A DNA stretch of 64,000 nt. Origin: Silene latifolia (taxonomy: Eukaryota > Streptophyta > Magnoliopsida > Caryophyllales > Caryophyllaceae). A program made the translations under genes and the position numbers. Of this stretch, positions 10,880-21,900 are shown piece after piece; within the stretch, counting starts at the first letter, position 1; the number at the start of each line of letters is the position of its first letter. The stretch covers positions 312,145,738 to 312,209,737 of the forward strand of contig NC_133537.1 in assembly GCF_048544455.1 (NCBI RefSeq). Direction: 5' to 3'. Under the pieces are notes generated by a model that saw only the letters and a list, made by a program, of their open reading frames with translations, searched no databases and was not told the origin of the DNA.

Positions 10880-13800
10880 ATGACTAATCGAGGTATGTGT
10901 CTCATTATTGCATTAATCGTCTATATTTGCTCAAATTTTGGATCGAAAAAATTAGGGTTTATGACCCAATTGATCGAAAATTTGGGGCTTTTCCCCCAAA
11001 TGCATTTGCCTTGTGAAATTGACATTAGAAATGGATAATAGGTAATATAAGGAACATAACCATGTATTTGTCTCGAATTTTCGTTGAGTTTTGAGCCTTT
11101 GAGTGAAATTTGAGACGGTCTCACAGCTAAACCGTAATCGCTTCGAAAATAGCCTTAGGATTGCCCATTTGCGATGAAACCTGATATTTGGGATCCTTGA
11201 ATGATGGGTAAACTTCCTACCATCTCGGAATTTTGGTTTGTGACAACTTTTTCAGGACACTTTTCTAGGGCATAGCCGCTGTTATAACGAAATGCTGCCG
11301 AAATTTCGGCTCGAACCCAGAACTAGGCTTCAAATAAGGCTTGACTTGACCCAAATTACCACATGAGTGATCGGGTTGGTGAGAACATGGCCAAGGATGG
11401 AGAGAAAAGAGCGATTTCAGGGATTCCGAAGGCTCGAAAATCCCTTAACCAAGGCTTGTCGTCACGTGACGCGGCCTAAATTTGCTTTAATGTTGCAGGT
11501 GATGAGGCTTCTACTTCTGGGAGAGCTCCCATGGAGATAGACGCTGCTACTGTCGAAGAGGCTTTAGAGCAGGCCTTCACCGCCGCGGTGATGGCTGCTG
11601 GGGACGGGGTCCATAAGGAGGAAGCTGTTGAGGAGGAGGAGGCCCCGAGACGGGCCAACGTTGGGCGAGGAGGTCGTCAGCTGAGAGGAGCTCCTGCGTG
11701 GGCTGAGACTTGGGAGAGCAGGCACCTGCTGTGGGCTATAGAGAGTCACCTGTCCTACAGGACGGTGAAGAGCTTGGTAAATAGGAATTCACTACTCATT
11801 ACTCATCCTTTTTCATTTATTCGTTCAAATCTCTTTCGATTTTCATTCAAAACTAAAGATAGCTTTTGTTTCAAATCACAATAGGAGGCCGGGAACATCA
11901 GGTCGTTCTCGGGTTACACGACAGCGATGGAGCACTACGAGCGGCTGTCGGCGGAGGAGCGGGCCATGATCGAGCGTGGAGCGTTCGGTCCTTTGGTCCA
12001 GGTCTGGAGGGATATCGCGAAGAGGAAGCTGCGAGCTAACCTTAGCCTGGTCCGTGCTTTCTTGGACCGATTCTGGGATACGACTTCCACGTTTCACATG
12101 CCTTTTGGTGAGGTGGGAGTCACTTTGGAGGATTACGGCATGATTTCTGGTATGTCGTGTGGGACTGAGGAGGTGGAGTGGCCGGAGACTGCCATGAGGG
12201 TGGACTCGGCCGAGGCGAGGAGATTGATTGGCTGGAACTTGTCGCCGAAGGCTGTCACAGTGCCGGGTTTGATACCCAGTTCCTACGTTCGAGACTACTT
12301 TGCGGGAAAGATCCCGGCGCTGGTGACGATTGACGGGAGGGAGAAGGCTCCTCCTCCTGTACGATTGAGCGAGCAGGGCTCGTTTGTGGCTCGGTGGTTT
12401 CGTCTTCGATTTACCTCGGAGACAAGGGCGAGAGGCTGTCGACGAAGCTTCTTCCCTTCCTTTCTGACCTGAGTTCCCTAGGGCGTTGGGACTGGGTCAC
12501 TGCTGGTTTTGCGGTCCTCATCCGCTTTATGAGGGTTATGGTTCGTCCGGAGTTGATGGAGAAGGGGACTTCTCCTGGCGCTGTCGGACCTGGACTACTG
12601 CTGGAGGTATGAACCTTCCTTTATACCAAAGTTAATTCCTTTCTTTATCAAATCATGAAAGATCGTTATTGATTATCTTGCTTCGCAGGCGTGGGTGTAC
12701 TGTAACACCCCCATTTATTTAAGGGCCTGGACTAGGACTCCTCATATAAAGAAGGGTGTTACCATCTCGAAAACCCGAGGCAGTAGATAACAAAGGGAAA
12801 GATAAACAGTACTTTAAATTAAAAGTTTATAATGTTTACAATGAAATGGAACATGTCTCAAATCGGAAATAAAGTCGATAGCTAAAACGAAATAAAAGTG
12901 GGCTAGCTCTAAGTCGGGTGATCCATGCTCTCTCCCCGCCGCTCCCAATGTCTCAACAACTCGTCAATCGCTCCCCAATAAATGGATCATCACAGGCATA
13001 CACGAATACACTGTGGTCAACCGCGAGGTTGAGTAGGTAATACGATATATATAAAGAATGCAATGATATGTTCCTCCAAGTCCATCTCCATCACACACAT
13101 CCCGAACGCCATGACCATACCGATCCCCGGCAGACTATATCAATCGACCGTCGTCGATATACCACTCATGGCCGAGGTCACAGGGCAAGTCCCGAGAACC
13201 CGCCCGGGCCTTAATCACAATAATCTCATCTCCTCCAACTCCAACTCCGATGCATATGAAATGTATGAGACGTATGAAACAATGATGCTTAACGAGATAA
13301 ATAAGATAAACAGATATGTCATATAATCACCGAACATGCCAACTCTTTATAATTGTAAGAACTTAATCGTGTATTCCCTACCTCGATCATCGCATGGTCA
13401 AATAGTCGGTGCTCGTGAATATTCCACAACAAATTCGCCCTCTGAAAGATAAATAAATGATAAATGATTACTTAACTATTCCCGTTCCCAAAATAGAAGG
13501 TTACTAAAAATAGAAACTCCCTAACATGTAAAGTTTCCTTAAATGGAAACTTCCCCGATATAGCAGTTTTCCATTTTAACCAACCCAACTCAAAACCCGT
13601 CTCTAATTATTTAAACGACTCGGGAGATAAATTAAACAACTAATATGATAAATAAAAGATTAACGAATTATACGATTAAGAAAACCGAAACAAACATAGA
13701 ACAATCCCCACAACCCGACTCCCACAACCCGTGACTACACACTCGCCCAAACCCACACGCGCCGCCTGAACCACCACGACAACCACCAGGCCTGTTCCCC

Positions 13801-15921
13801 AGTTCGACCCAACCACCAACAACCGACCCCAACCTGGTCGACTGCCGCCGGCGAGTCAAACCAGGGCTGCCAACAGCCCTGACACACCGCCTATCAGGGG
13901 TTGCCGCCACCAACAGCCTCCCTTTGCAACCCTCTAGCCACCAACGTCGTCAACATCCTCCTATGCTACCACCACCACTCTGCTCGCCGTCAAACAATGC
14001 ACACAGACGTCGTGGCGCCGCCGTTTCGACCTCTTCCGAGTCCACGGTGGCGCCACCCCAATCCTAACCATCTAAACCCGCCTTTTAAAAGCCCCTGCTT
14101 AAACCCGTTTGATTGTCTCTGTCGACAATGCCTCCTGCCGCCATTTCCACCGCCTAAAACCCCCCTAACCGCCACCAATAGGGGCGACTCAAACCACCCA
14201 ATACCATGTCCCCGACACCAACAACCATTACCACCTCCCTGTGACAAGCGGTGACAACAACTACAACCCGACAAACCACAAAAACGAAAAAGAAAGAGTG
14301 ACTGCTTACCTAAACTGCCACGTAAGCCACCACTCAGGCCGCCTCAAAGCGTCGACAACCACCCTATGCTCTTCCTTGCTGCGCCGTCAACACCCACACT
14401 TACTCTCTCTCTCTCGATTTGCGTGAAGGTTGAGATTGATGCTGATGAAATGAGGGAGGCGGGTGAGGGAGTAGGGTTTTGTAGAGCTAGGGTAAAATTA
14501 GGTTAAAAATTAGGTTAGATGGTAAATGGGTCATGGGTAATCGTGTCTGGGTAAATGGGTAAGTGACATGGGTCAGCGTGGTTGGTAATTGGACTAGCTA
14601 ACGTGACTTCGTTCAGTTAAACCCGTCTCAACAAGTTACGAATAACTCGATCTTACGATATCAATACGACTAAACGATTAACTCGACTCAATAGCGATAT
14701 AAAATACGGAGTATTACATGTACTCTTACTTCCTGGGCCTCGCGCCCAAGAGGACGGAGCCGCTGGAGAAGGCCTATCCGATGGTGAGGGATTGGGTGAT
14801 GTGCAGGACGAAGAGCAAGCGTTCTTCTCACGGTGTCTACCGGCGAGATGTGAACGTTCTTCAGCTGGACAGCGTAAGTATCTCACATTAATTTGTTTCT
14901 TCATTGCTTCTAAATTGATCATAAGAATGATTCCTTGTTTATCTTGTCACAGTGGGTGCCCAGACCTTGGGCAGAGTACGCTGGAGCGCCTCCTTTCGTG
15001 GCTGAGGTCCTTCGACCCAGGAGCTCGAGCCGGCTGCTGTTGAGGACGTCGATGGGTCCTGTGTGGTACTTGGGCGAGCGCTTGGCTCGTCAGTGCTCTC
15101 GGGACGTGTTGACGGTTCCCGTCGATCCTCCCAGGACGATGTTCAGGGAGCCTTCCGAGGTAGAGAGGGAGGCGGACTTGGCTGGTGCCAATGGTGATGC
15201 CCTCCTGCTTCCTGGCGAGGACTACTCGGCGTTCCTTTACGGTAGCTTGGCGTACTGGCCGGTAGTGGTGAGCATCTTTTACTCTTCCTCTTGACTTGAT
15301 TTCCTTTTGAGGACTATGATGAAGATCACCGATTAATGAGAAATATTTGACTTTGCAGGAGGTCGAGGCGGCGGGCATCGAGCCCCCAGAGTACCCCGAG
15401 ACCCTCGAGTACACTGACGCGACCGGGAGGACGACGATCTCCGAGCTGCGTGACTTTGACGTAGCTGTGACGGATGCTGGCCTGGACGACTGGCAGCATC
15501 TGATTCGGAGGGTGAGCCTCTAGCTTTGCATAACTTCTGTGTAAGAACACATTTGATTGAGTTTGTTTGATTGTTGAGAATTTCTTTTTGAAAATGCAGG
15601 TCGCGCCGTCTCGGTTTGTGGCGTTGTGGAGGGTGGCCAACCGGCTGCGAGCTACTGCCGCCGAGGCACTTGTCGGCGGTCGAGGTCGTCAGGTATGAAC
15701 CTTATGCCTATTTCATTTTTGATTTTTAATTTCCCGACTTTGCTTGAAACGATTGACATGAGCCATTTTATTGTTGTTTACAGGGTGACCGCGAGCTGGA
15801 GCGAGAGTTGACCCAGTCTCGAGAGGAGACAGCTCGCTTGTTGAGGGAGCTCGAGGTTCGGGATGCCGAGATTGCCGGTCTTGCGGCAAGAGTTATAGAG
15901 TTGGAGGGCGACCAGCAGTAG
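10880..15921 (+). pseudogene. R1 antisense gene 1: plant-mobile-domain-like protein, 8 exons, interrupted
   Basis: Gene on the strand opposite gag-pol. Exons: 10880-10892, 11499-11776, 11885-12606, 12689-12700 plus 14724-14873 (exon 4, split by a 2.0-kb insertion), 14953-15267, 15359-15511, 15600-15692, 15784-15921. All introns have GT...AG borders, and after exon 1 all are phase 0. The model gives about 624 codons if a one-base loss near 12357 in exon 3 is allowed for. Exon 3 holds the recognisable core (NLSLVRAFLDRFWDTTSTFHM, then PFGEVGVTLEDYGMISG), matching the aminotransferase-like plant mobile domain (PF10536; MAIN/MAIL1 relatives). Exons 7-8 form a charged heptad-rich tail, probably coiled coil (ELTQSREETARLLRELEVR). 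The partial R2 copy confirms the exon borders. The insertion and frameshift make this copy defective. PMD proteins act in the nucleus in silencing and development; the role of this copy is unknown. Confidence 0.75.
12701..14718. mobile_element. 2.0-kb TG...CA insertion, probable solo LTR
   Basis: Starts TGTAACACC, ends GTATTACA (imperfect inverted ends), and is flanked by TGTAC on both sides (12696-12700 and 14719-14723). R2 has no insertion at the corresponding point, so the empty site is known. There are no gag or pol motifs inside, and the open frames are C-rich and repetitive. A single LTR left by recombination between two LTRs fits best; TGTAA.AC termini are common in gypsy elements. The family and orientation cannot be settled from one copy. 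Confidence 0.75.
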
Positions 15922-16661
15922 TCTTGTGTAGCTTTTGTAGACTTGCACATTTGGACATTGATTTTGGACATTTTTGGACTTTGTTTGGGGCGAGAGCCCC
16001 CAGTTTGTTGTACGTTTCCCTTGTTTGATGTATATACGACGGCCTAAGTGCCTTTGCTACTGGGTTGTGTTGCTTGTATCTGCAGGTTAACTCTGAACAG
16101 GTTTGGTAGATGACGGTTTATGCCGTCATGCTGCCGAAATTTACATAGAAATCATGCAAAACATACATGTGTATATACATATGGCCTTAATTAGCGCAAA
16201 ATGAGAGACTCAAAAGAATGCAAAAAAAATGCAAAAAAATGCATAAAATTTGCCGGAAATGACCGGACGGTAGGGAGAGTTACCCCTAAAAAAAGAAAAA
16301 AACAGAAATCTGTAAGTTAGAAATGTAGAAATGAAATTAAGAAACTGAAATGAATATAAAAATGTTGAAATTCGGTAAAATAAATGAATTAAATGAGAAA
16401 TGTAAAATGAATTAAAACGAATTAAAACGAAAATTATTTCCTAAAAATGAGAATGAAAATTATTTCTTAAAATGAAAATATACAAGTGTGGTAAAATGGC
16501 GAAAATGTCGATGTCGCCTCGAAATGCGTGCCCGCGAAATTAGGAAACCTGAAACATGGTAGTCTTCACGTATTTACCAAAATAATAGCCCGTAGGAATA
16601 GGAAATTATTCGTCATGGAATTAGGAAAGATCCCACACGGAAAATCACAGAAGTGAGGTTG
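15922..16661. other. R1 spacer between antisense genes 1 and 2
   Basis: No coding region is supported. It holds an A-rich stretch (about 16200-16480) with repeated GAAATGAATTAAAA-like words. The homologous R2 spacer (58450-59175) has the same order of motifs (TGACGGTTTATGCCGTCAT; the TACCGTCCGGTCATTTCCGG block), so it belongs to the element. The 5' part should hold the 3' UTR of gene 1, the 3' part the promoter of gene 2. Confidence 0.6.
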
Positions 16662-16718
16662 AGGAAGAGGCGCAGCATCAGCTGCGTCTCTTTGAAGAGG
16701 CGCAGCACGGTCCCAAGG
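16662..16718 (+). promoter_or_regulatory. GCGCAGCA box pair before R1 antisense gene 2
   Basis: GAAGAGGCGCAGCATCAGCT, then GCGTCTCTTTGAAGAGGCGC, then AGCA. The same module occurs in the LTRs and upstream of gene 1. It ends 38 bp before the TATA box at 16756. The R2 copy (58396-58449) has the full second half. Confidence 0.65.
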
Positions 16719-16755
16719 TGTTCTGTTCTGACGGATTTTTGGAAACAGAAATTAG

Positions 16756-16763
16756 TATAAATA
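16756..16763 (+). promoter_or_regulatory. TATA box of R1 antisense gene 2
   Basis: TATAAATA lies 94 bp upstream of the ATG at 16850. The same octamer stands in the R1 LTR promoter, and a CATAAATA variant stands at 58341-58348 before the R2 copy of this gene. Confidence 0.65.
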
Positions 16764-16849
16764 GAAACGTAGATGGAGCTTTTATTCACACAAATCTTCC
16801 GTCTCTTCTTCGTCTAATTTCATAAAATTCTCAACATAATTTTCTCATC

Positions 16850-18387
16850 ATGAATACTTTGGAGATCCGTTTGAAGGAATGGACCAACGAATTTTCGAAC
16901 ATGGAGAAACATGATATGGGTGCTTATAATTTTGGGTCTTTGTTGAGTTTAAAACTCATCAAGGTTTTTAAACCGTTCTTGGATGCTTGTCTTGACTATT
17001 GGGACCCGAATTACCATATTTTTGCGTTCCCTGGAGGTGATATTTGCCCATTTCCTGAAGAAATTGCCGCTATTGGTGGGTGGGATCCCGAACACTTGCC
17101 TGCCATTCCTTCTACTTCGCAAGGGTACAAGAGCAAATTTAGAGACTTGCTTGGGTTGACTAGACTTGAGGTGGACCGTCTAGGTACCTCGAAAGGCGTG
17201 AGAATGTTGGACTTCATAGATCGATTCATCAACAGGGCCGACCCCACCGTTTCTCATGTTGCTAGACGGAGGGCATTTGGCTTTTGCTTGTTGCATGTGT
17301 ATGTCTTCCAAGGGCATGTTGATGAAGACTTGAGAGGTGATCCCCGTCTTCTGGGCCTTGTTGAGCAAATGGAGCTGCGCAGGAGCCCAGCTTGTTTATG
17401 CTTAGGAGAGATTCTTTTGGGCTTGGATAATAGGAAATCCAACCGTGTTCTACCGTATTTGGGAAGTCCCGTCATTCTGCAGGTAAAAGACATATTTTTC
17501 TTTCTTCTTTTTTTTTTTCGTCTTTTTTTTCTTCTTTTTTTTTGTTTTCGTTTTTTTTGTTGTTCTTTTTTTTTGTTGTTCTTTTTTTTTGTTTTTTTTT
17601 GTCTAATACCCGCTTTTGGTAGGTTTGGCTTATGGAACGGCTCCGATTGATCAAGCCCCCAGTTCATGTTCTTTCCTATCATGCCCGCTCGATTGCGATA
17701 AGGACGAGGTTGTATATGGTGGACTTCACTCGGGTCTGTGATTACTGGAAGAACAAACTGAAGAGCGATGATGGCTCGTTGATTAGGTGGGTCGTACCGT
17801 GGTGGCACCTCAAATCCGTCACTGGAGTGTCTTCTTTGGATCCCACTAGGTCCGTGCGCATTCCTGGATTGGAGTTTATGATGTGCATCTTCCCGGAAAG
17901 GCTGATGAGACAAGTTGGGCTGAAACAGACGATCCCGAAGCTTGATACCGTCCCGCAGACTGCTACGGCGCTTACTACAGAGAGTCGAAGAGAGTGGGCC
18001 ATTAAATGGGCCCAAAGAAACATGTGGTTCTTGAATTTCTCCGCCAATGCTTTGTGGGTGTCGGATTCTTATCTGCGATGGAGAAAGGCTACTACTCCGG
18101 AAGAGCGTGAGAGATTAAGGAAGCGCGAGCCCGTTGACTACAAGGTGCGCGAGAAAGAGAAGCATCGTACGGAGGGAGAAGAAGAAGCCGAGTTTCAAGT
18201 TGTTCATCCTTCGAAGAAACCAAAGACTACTCCTGTCGCGGAAATGGTGATTAGCAAGAATGGAAAGTCTAGGCCTCGAGAAAGACTGTTGGTGATTAGG
18301 TTTGGAGTGGCGCAAGAGCGTCCGGCTCGAGGTCGTGATAAGAAATATGACAAGAATGACAAGGGCAAGGGGAAGATGGAAGAATAG
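16850..18387 (+). CDS. R1 antisense gene 2: intact two-exon protein, DUF7745/PMD-like
   Basis: Exon 1 is 16850-17482 (211 codons) and exon 2 is 17623-18387 (254 codons plus stop), giving 465 residues without any stop or frameshift. The phase-0 intron (GTAAAAGA...TTTTGGTAG) is extremely T-rich, and the R2 copy has the same borders. The N-terminal part has the pattern ..LDACLDYWDPNYHIFAFPGG followed by DICPFPEEIAAIGGW, like the front of PMD/DUF7745-type proteins (WDP..H.F.FP.GE..P..EE...G). The C-terminal quarter is highly charged (KKPKTTP, PARGRDKKYDKNDKGKGKMEE) and nuclear-localisation-like. The family name is tentative. It lies antisense to and convergent with pol. It is the only complete element-encoded frame I could trace in R1 or R2, which is notable given the decayed gag-pol. 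Confidence 0.7.
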
Positions 18388-18936
18388 CCCGAGTCTTTAT
18401 TTATTATTTGATTATTATTATTATTTATTGTTGTAATAAAAAGGTGGGGTTTTTAGAATCCTAGCCTATTCTATTTTTATTATGTAGCTTACTATTATTA
18501 TTAGAAAATGGATGAAATAAAAAAGGTTAAGTGGTTATGAAACCGTTGTGATTTTCTATTTATTATTCTTGTCGAATTCTAAATGCAATGCAAATGTCCT
18601 TCTATTTACATTTTAGATATAATGGGTTGAATCCTGTGAAGGATTGCCTACGTATTCACTTAAAAAAATGAAATCAAACCCTTGCACGTAGTTCGAGTAA
18701 ATGTAAAAGAATAATTATTCTAAGCAAGAGCTTGTAATGAACTTAGAAAATAAGCATGAGCTTTTTGCTTACTCTGAAGCTGCAAATTTAGTTTATTTGA
18801 TGATATGAGGATGACAAATTTGTCAAAATGCAAGAGCATAGTGACATTAGCTTATTTCAGCTTGGCCAGGGGCCGTTTATTTAGTGCCACAAGAGCGACA
18901 CGTGGGGTTACACGAGGCGCGTTTTTTGCTCCTATT
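18388..18936. other. R1 spacer between convergent antisense gene 2 and pol
   Basis: Contains an ATT-repeat stretch (about 18402-18435) and an untranslated region shared with R2 56188-56726 in reverse orientation. No gene. It probably holds the polyadenylation region of antisense gene 2. Confidence 0.6.
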
Positions 18937-21900
18937 CTAGGTATAGTACCGTTTTAGTTGGTCAAGGTTTGTTGGGTTTGAAAACTCGTTCCCGTCTAGG
19001 TCTATGATTCTAACCGCACCCCCTGGAAGTATGGATTCGACTAGAAATGGTCCGGCCCAATTAGGTTTGAATTTTCCCCGTGGGTCAACAGGTAGAAGAG
19101 CTCTAACCGATTTGAGCACTAAGTCTCCTTCTTTGATGTTCCTTGGCCTAACCCTTTTGTTGAAAGCTCGTTTGATACGTGCTTGATATGTTTGGACATT
19201 ATGCAAGGCGCGTAATCTACGTTCATCCAGGAGGATGAGTTCTTCATATCTATCCCTCTTCCAATCGGCTTCCTGGATTTGTCTTTCTAGTAAAATACGC
19301 AAGGATGGTATCTCTAGCTCGACTGGTTGTACAGCTTCCATGCCGTAGGTCAAATAGAAAGGAGTAGCCCCAGTGGGCGTCCTAACAGATGTACGATACC
19401 CCCAAAAAGCAAAGGGTATCTTGCTTGGCCAATCTCTACCGCCTCTACCGCGCCGTTAGTTTGTGGTCTATAGGGCGAAGAGTGGTGATGACTAATCTTG
19501 TATTTGGCTAGCAATTGCTCGGTCTCAGCTTGGAAATGTGATCCGTTATCGCTAATTATCTCATGTGGGCAACCGTATCGACAGATGATGTTTTTTTGTA
19601 TGAACTTTGCCACATTTTTAGCTGTGAGACCAGTGTAGGAAGCCGCTTCTACCCATTTGGTGAAATAGTCAATTGCTACTAGAATGAAACAGTGACCTCC
19701 TGTTCCGGCCGGGGTTATCTTCCCGATTATGTCAATTCCCCAAGCAGAGAATGGCCAGGGAGACGTCATTGTATAGAGCAATGAAGGAGGGACATGTTGC
19801 ACATTCCCGAAGATTTGGCAATTGTGGCAATGTCTTACATATTTGATGCAATCGGATTCCATTGTGGTCCAATAATACCCCAAACGTGTGATTTTATTTG
19901 CCATCATGGGCCCACTCATGTGAGGACCGCATTCTCCGTCGTGGACTTCTTCCATCACCTTTCGCGCCTGTGAATGATCAAGGCAACGTAGGATTACACC
20001 AAGTGGTGTTCTTTTATATAATTCTCCTTGCATGAGAATGTATTGGGAAGCGAGCAGGCGTATAGCACGTTGTCCCCTCTTGTCCATATCGGGTGGATAG
20101 GTACCATTAAGCTTATAATTCAGGATTTCTTGGAACCAGGGTTCCTGCGCGACTTCCTCTTCGTCGGTAATTTGGTGGACATAAGCCGGCTCTGACCGTC
20201 GTTCGATGCACAAAGGAATTTCCCCCATGTGATCTGGCATATTAATCAAAGATGCAAGTTTCGCAAGAGCGTTTGCAAATTTATTTTCTTCCCGAGGTAG
20301 GTGTAGGTAGGTTACGTGATCAAAGAATTGAGCGACTTGGTCTATTCTAGCCTGATAAGGTGCGAGGCTTTCGCTTCGAATTTTCCAAGATCCTGTAACT
20401 TGGTTGATGATCAGTGATGAATCCCCATGTACTCGGAGGTTTTTAATGCCTAAGCTCACTGCCGCTTGTAGTCCAATGAGACAAGCTTCGTATTCTGCAG
20501 CGTTGTTTGTCACCTCGAAGTCGAGTTTGACAGCAATTGGTGTATGCTCTCCTTCAGGAGAAATGAGCAACACTCCTATTCCAAATCCTCTCAAGTTTGA
20601 TGCTCCATCAAAGTAAAGGTCCCAGGAATCTACATCAGTTTGGAGTATATCCTCGTCTGGAAATGACCAAGTATCCATTATTTGTGCGTCATTGATGGGA
20701 TTTTCTGCGAAGAACTCGGCGACGGCGCGACCTTTTATAACTTTCAGTGGCACGTATTTGAGATCGAATTCTGAGAGCATCAGGGTCCATCTTGCTAGGC
20801 GTCCGTTGAGGACGGGTTTCTCGAAGAGGTATTTGACTGGATCCATTTTGGAGTATATTTTGACGGAATAGCTAAGCATGTAATGACGTAGCTTCTTTGT
20901 TGCCCACACAAGAGCGAGGCATGTTTTTTTCGAGTTGTGAATATTTGCACTCGTACTCCAGGAACTTCTTACTAAAGTAGTAGATAGCCCTTTCTTCACT
21001 TCCTACTGTTTGAGCTAGCATGGCGCCCATGGCTGTTTCGGTTACTGTGAGATATAAACCAAGAGGTTGATCTCCTTGTGGTGGCATGAGCACTGGTGGT
21101 TTAGCCAATATCACCTTGATTCGGTCAAACGCCTTTTAACAATCGTCGTCCCACATGGTGTGGTCTGTTTTCTTGAGTTTCTTGAAGATAGGCTCATAAA
21201 TCATTGTAAGTTTCGATATGAATCGACTTATATACTGCACTTTTCCCAGGAATCCCCTGACTTCCTTTTCTGTTTGAGGTTGTGGCATTTCGATCAGAGC
21301 TTTGATTTTGGAAGGATCTATTTATATACCTCTTTGACTAACGACGTACACCAGGAGTTTGCCAGATGTTACCCCGAATGTGCATTTCTGAGGATTGAGT
21401 CTCATGTTGTACTTTCGTAGCCTTGAGAAGAACTTGCGAAGGTTCGCAATATGCCCCTCTCTTTCCTTGGATTTGACAATCATGTCATCTACGTATACTT
21501 CAACTTCTTTGTGCATCATGTCATGTAAGAGTGTAGTTGCGGTGCGTTGATATGTAGCTCCGGCGTTGATCAATCCAAACGGCATGACCCTATAGCAATA
21601 GGTTCCCCATTGAGTGACAAAGGCGGTCTTAAGCATGTCTTCCATGGCCATCTTGATTTGATTATAACCCGCATATCCATTCATGAAGGATAGTAACGCG
21701 TGGTCTGCAGTATTGTCCACCAATATGTCGATGTGGGGTAGAGGAAAGTCATCATTAGGACTTGCTTTGTTTAAGTCCCTAAAGTCAACACAAACACGGA
21801 TTCTCCCATCCTTTTTGGGTACGGGTACTATGTTGGCTACCCAGTCAGAATACTCGGAAACTTTGATGAACCCGGCTTTGAATTACTTGTCAACTTCTTC

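Noticed and set aside
11476..11749. Minus-strand frames opposite antisense gene 1 exon 2
   Set aside because: Shadows of a coding exon; splice borders and R2 homology support the plus strand only.
13668..14426. C-rich open frames on both strands inside the 2.0-kb insertion
   Set aside because: Proline/histidine/cysteine-biased low-complexity translations without domain features. They fit a GC-rich LTR segment rather than genes.
10880..18387. Antisense genes 1 and 2 as ordinary host genes
   Set aside because: They lie between pol and the 3' LTR of R1, and both recur at the same places and orientation in R2, so they belong to the retroelement family.
19004..19186. Plus-strand frames antisense to R1 pol (also at 20404, 21067, 21683, 22964, 24903)
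   Set aside because: They mirror codon structure of the polyprotein on the other strand and lack domains.
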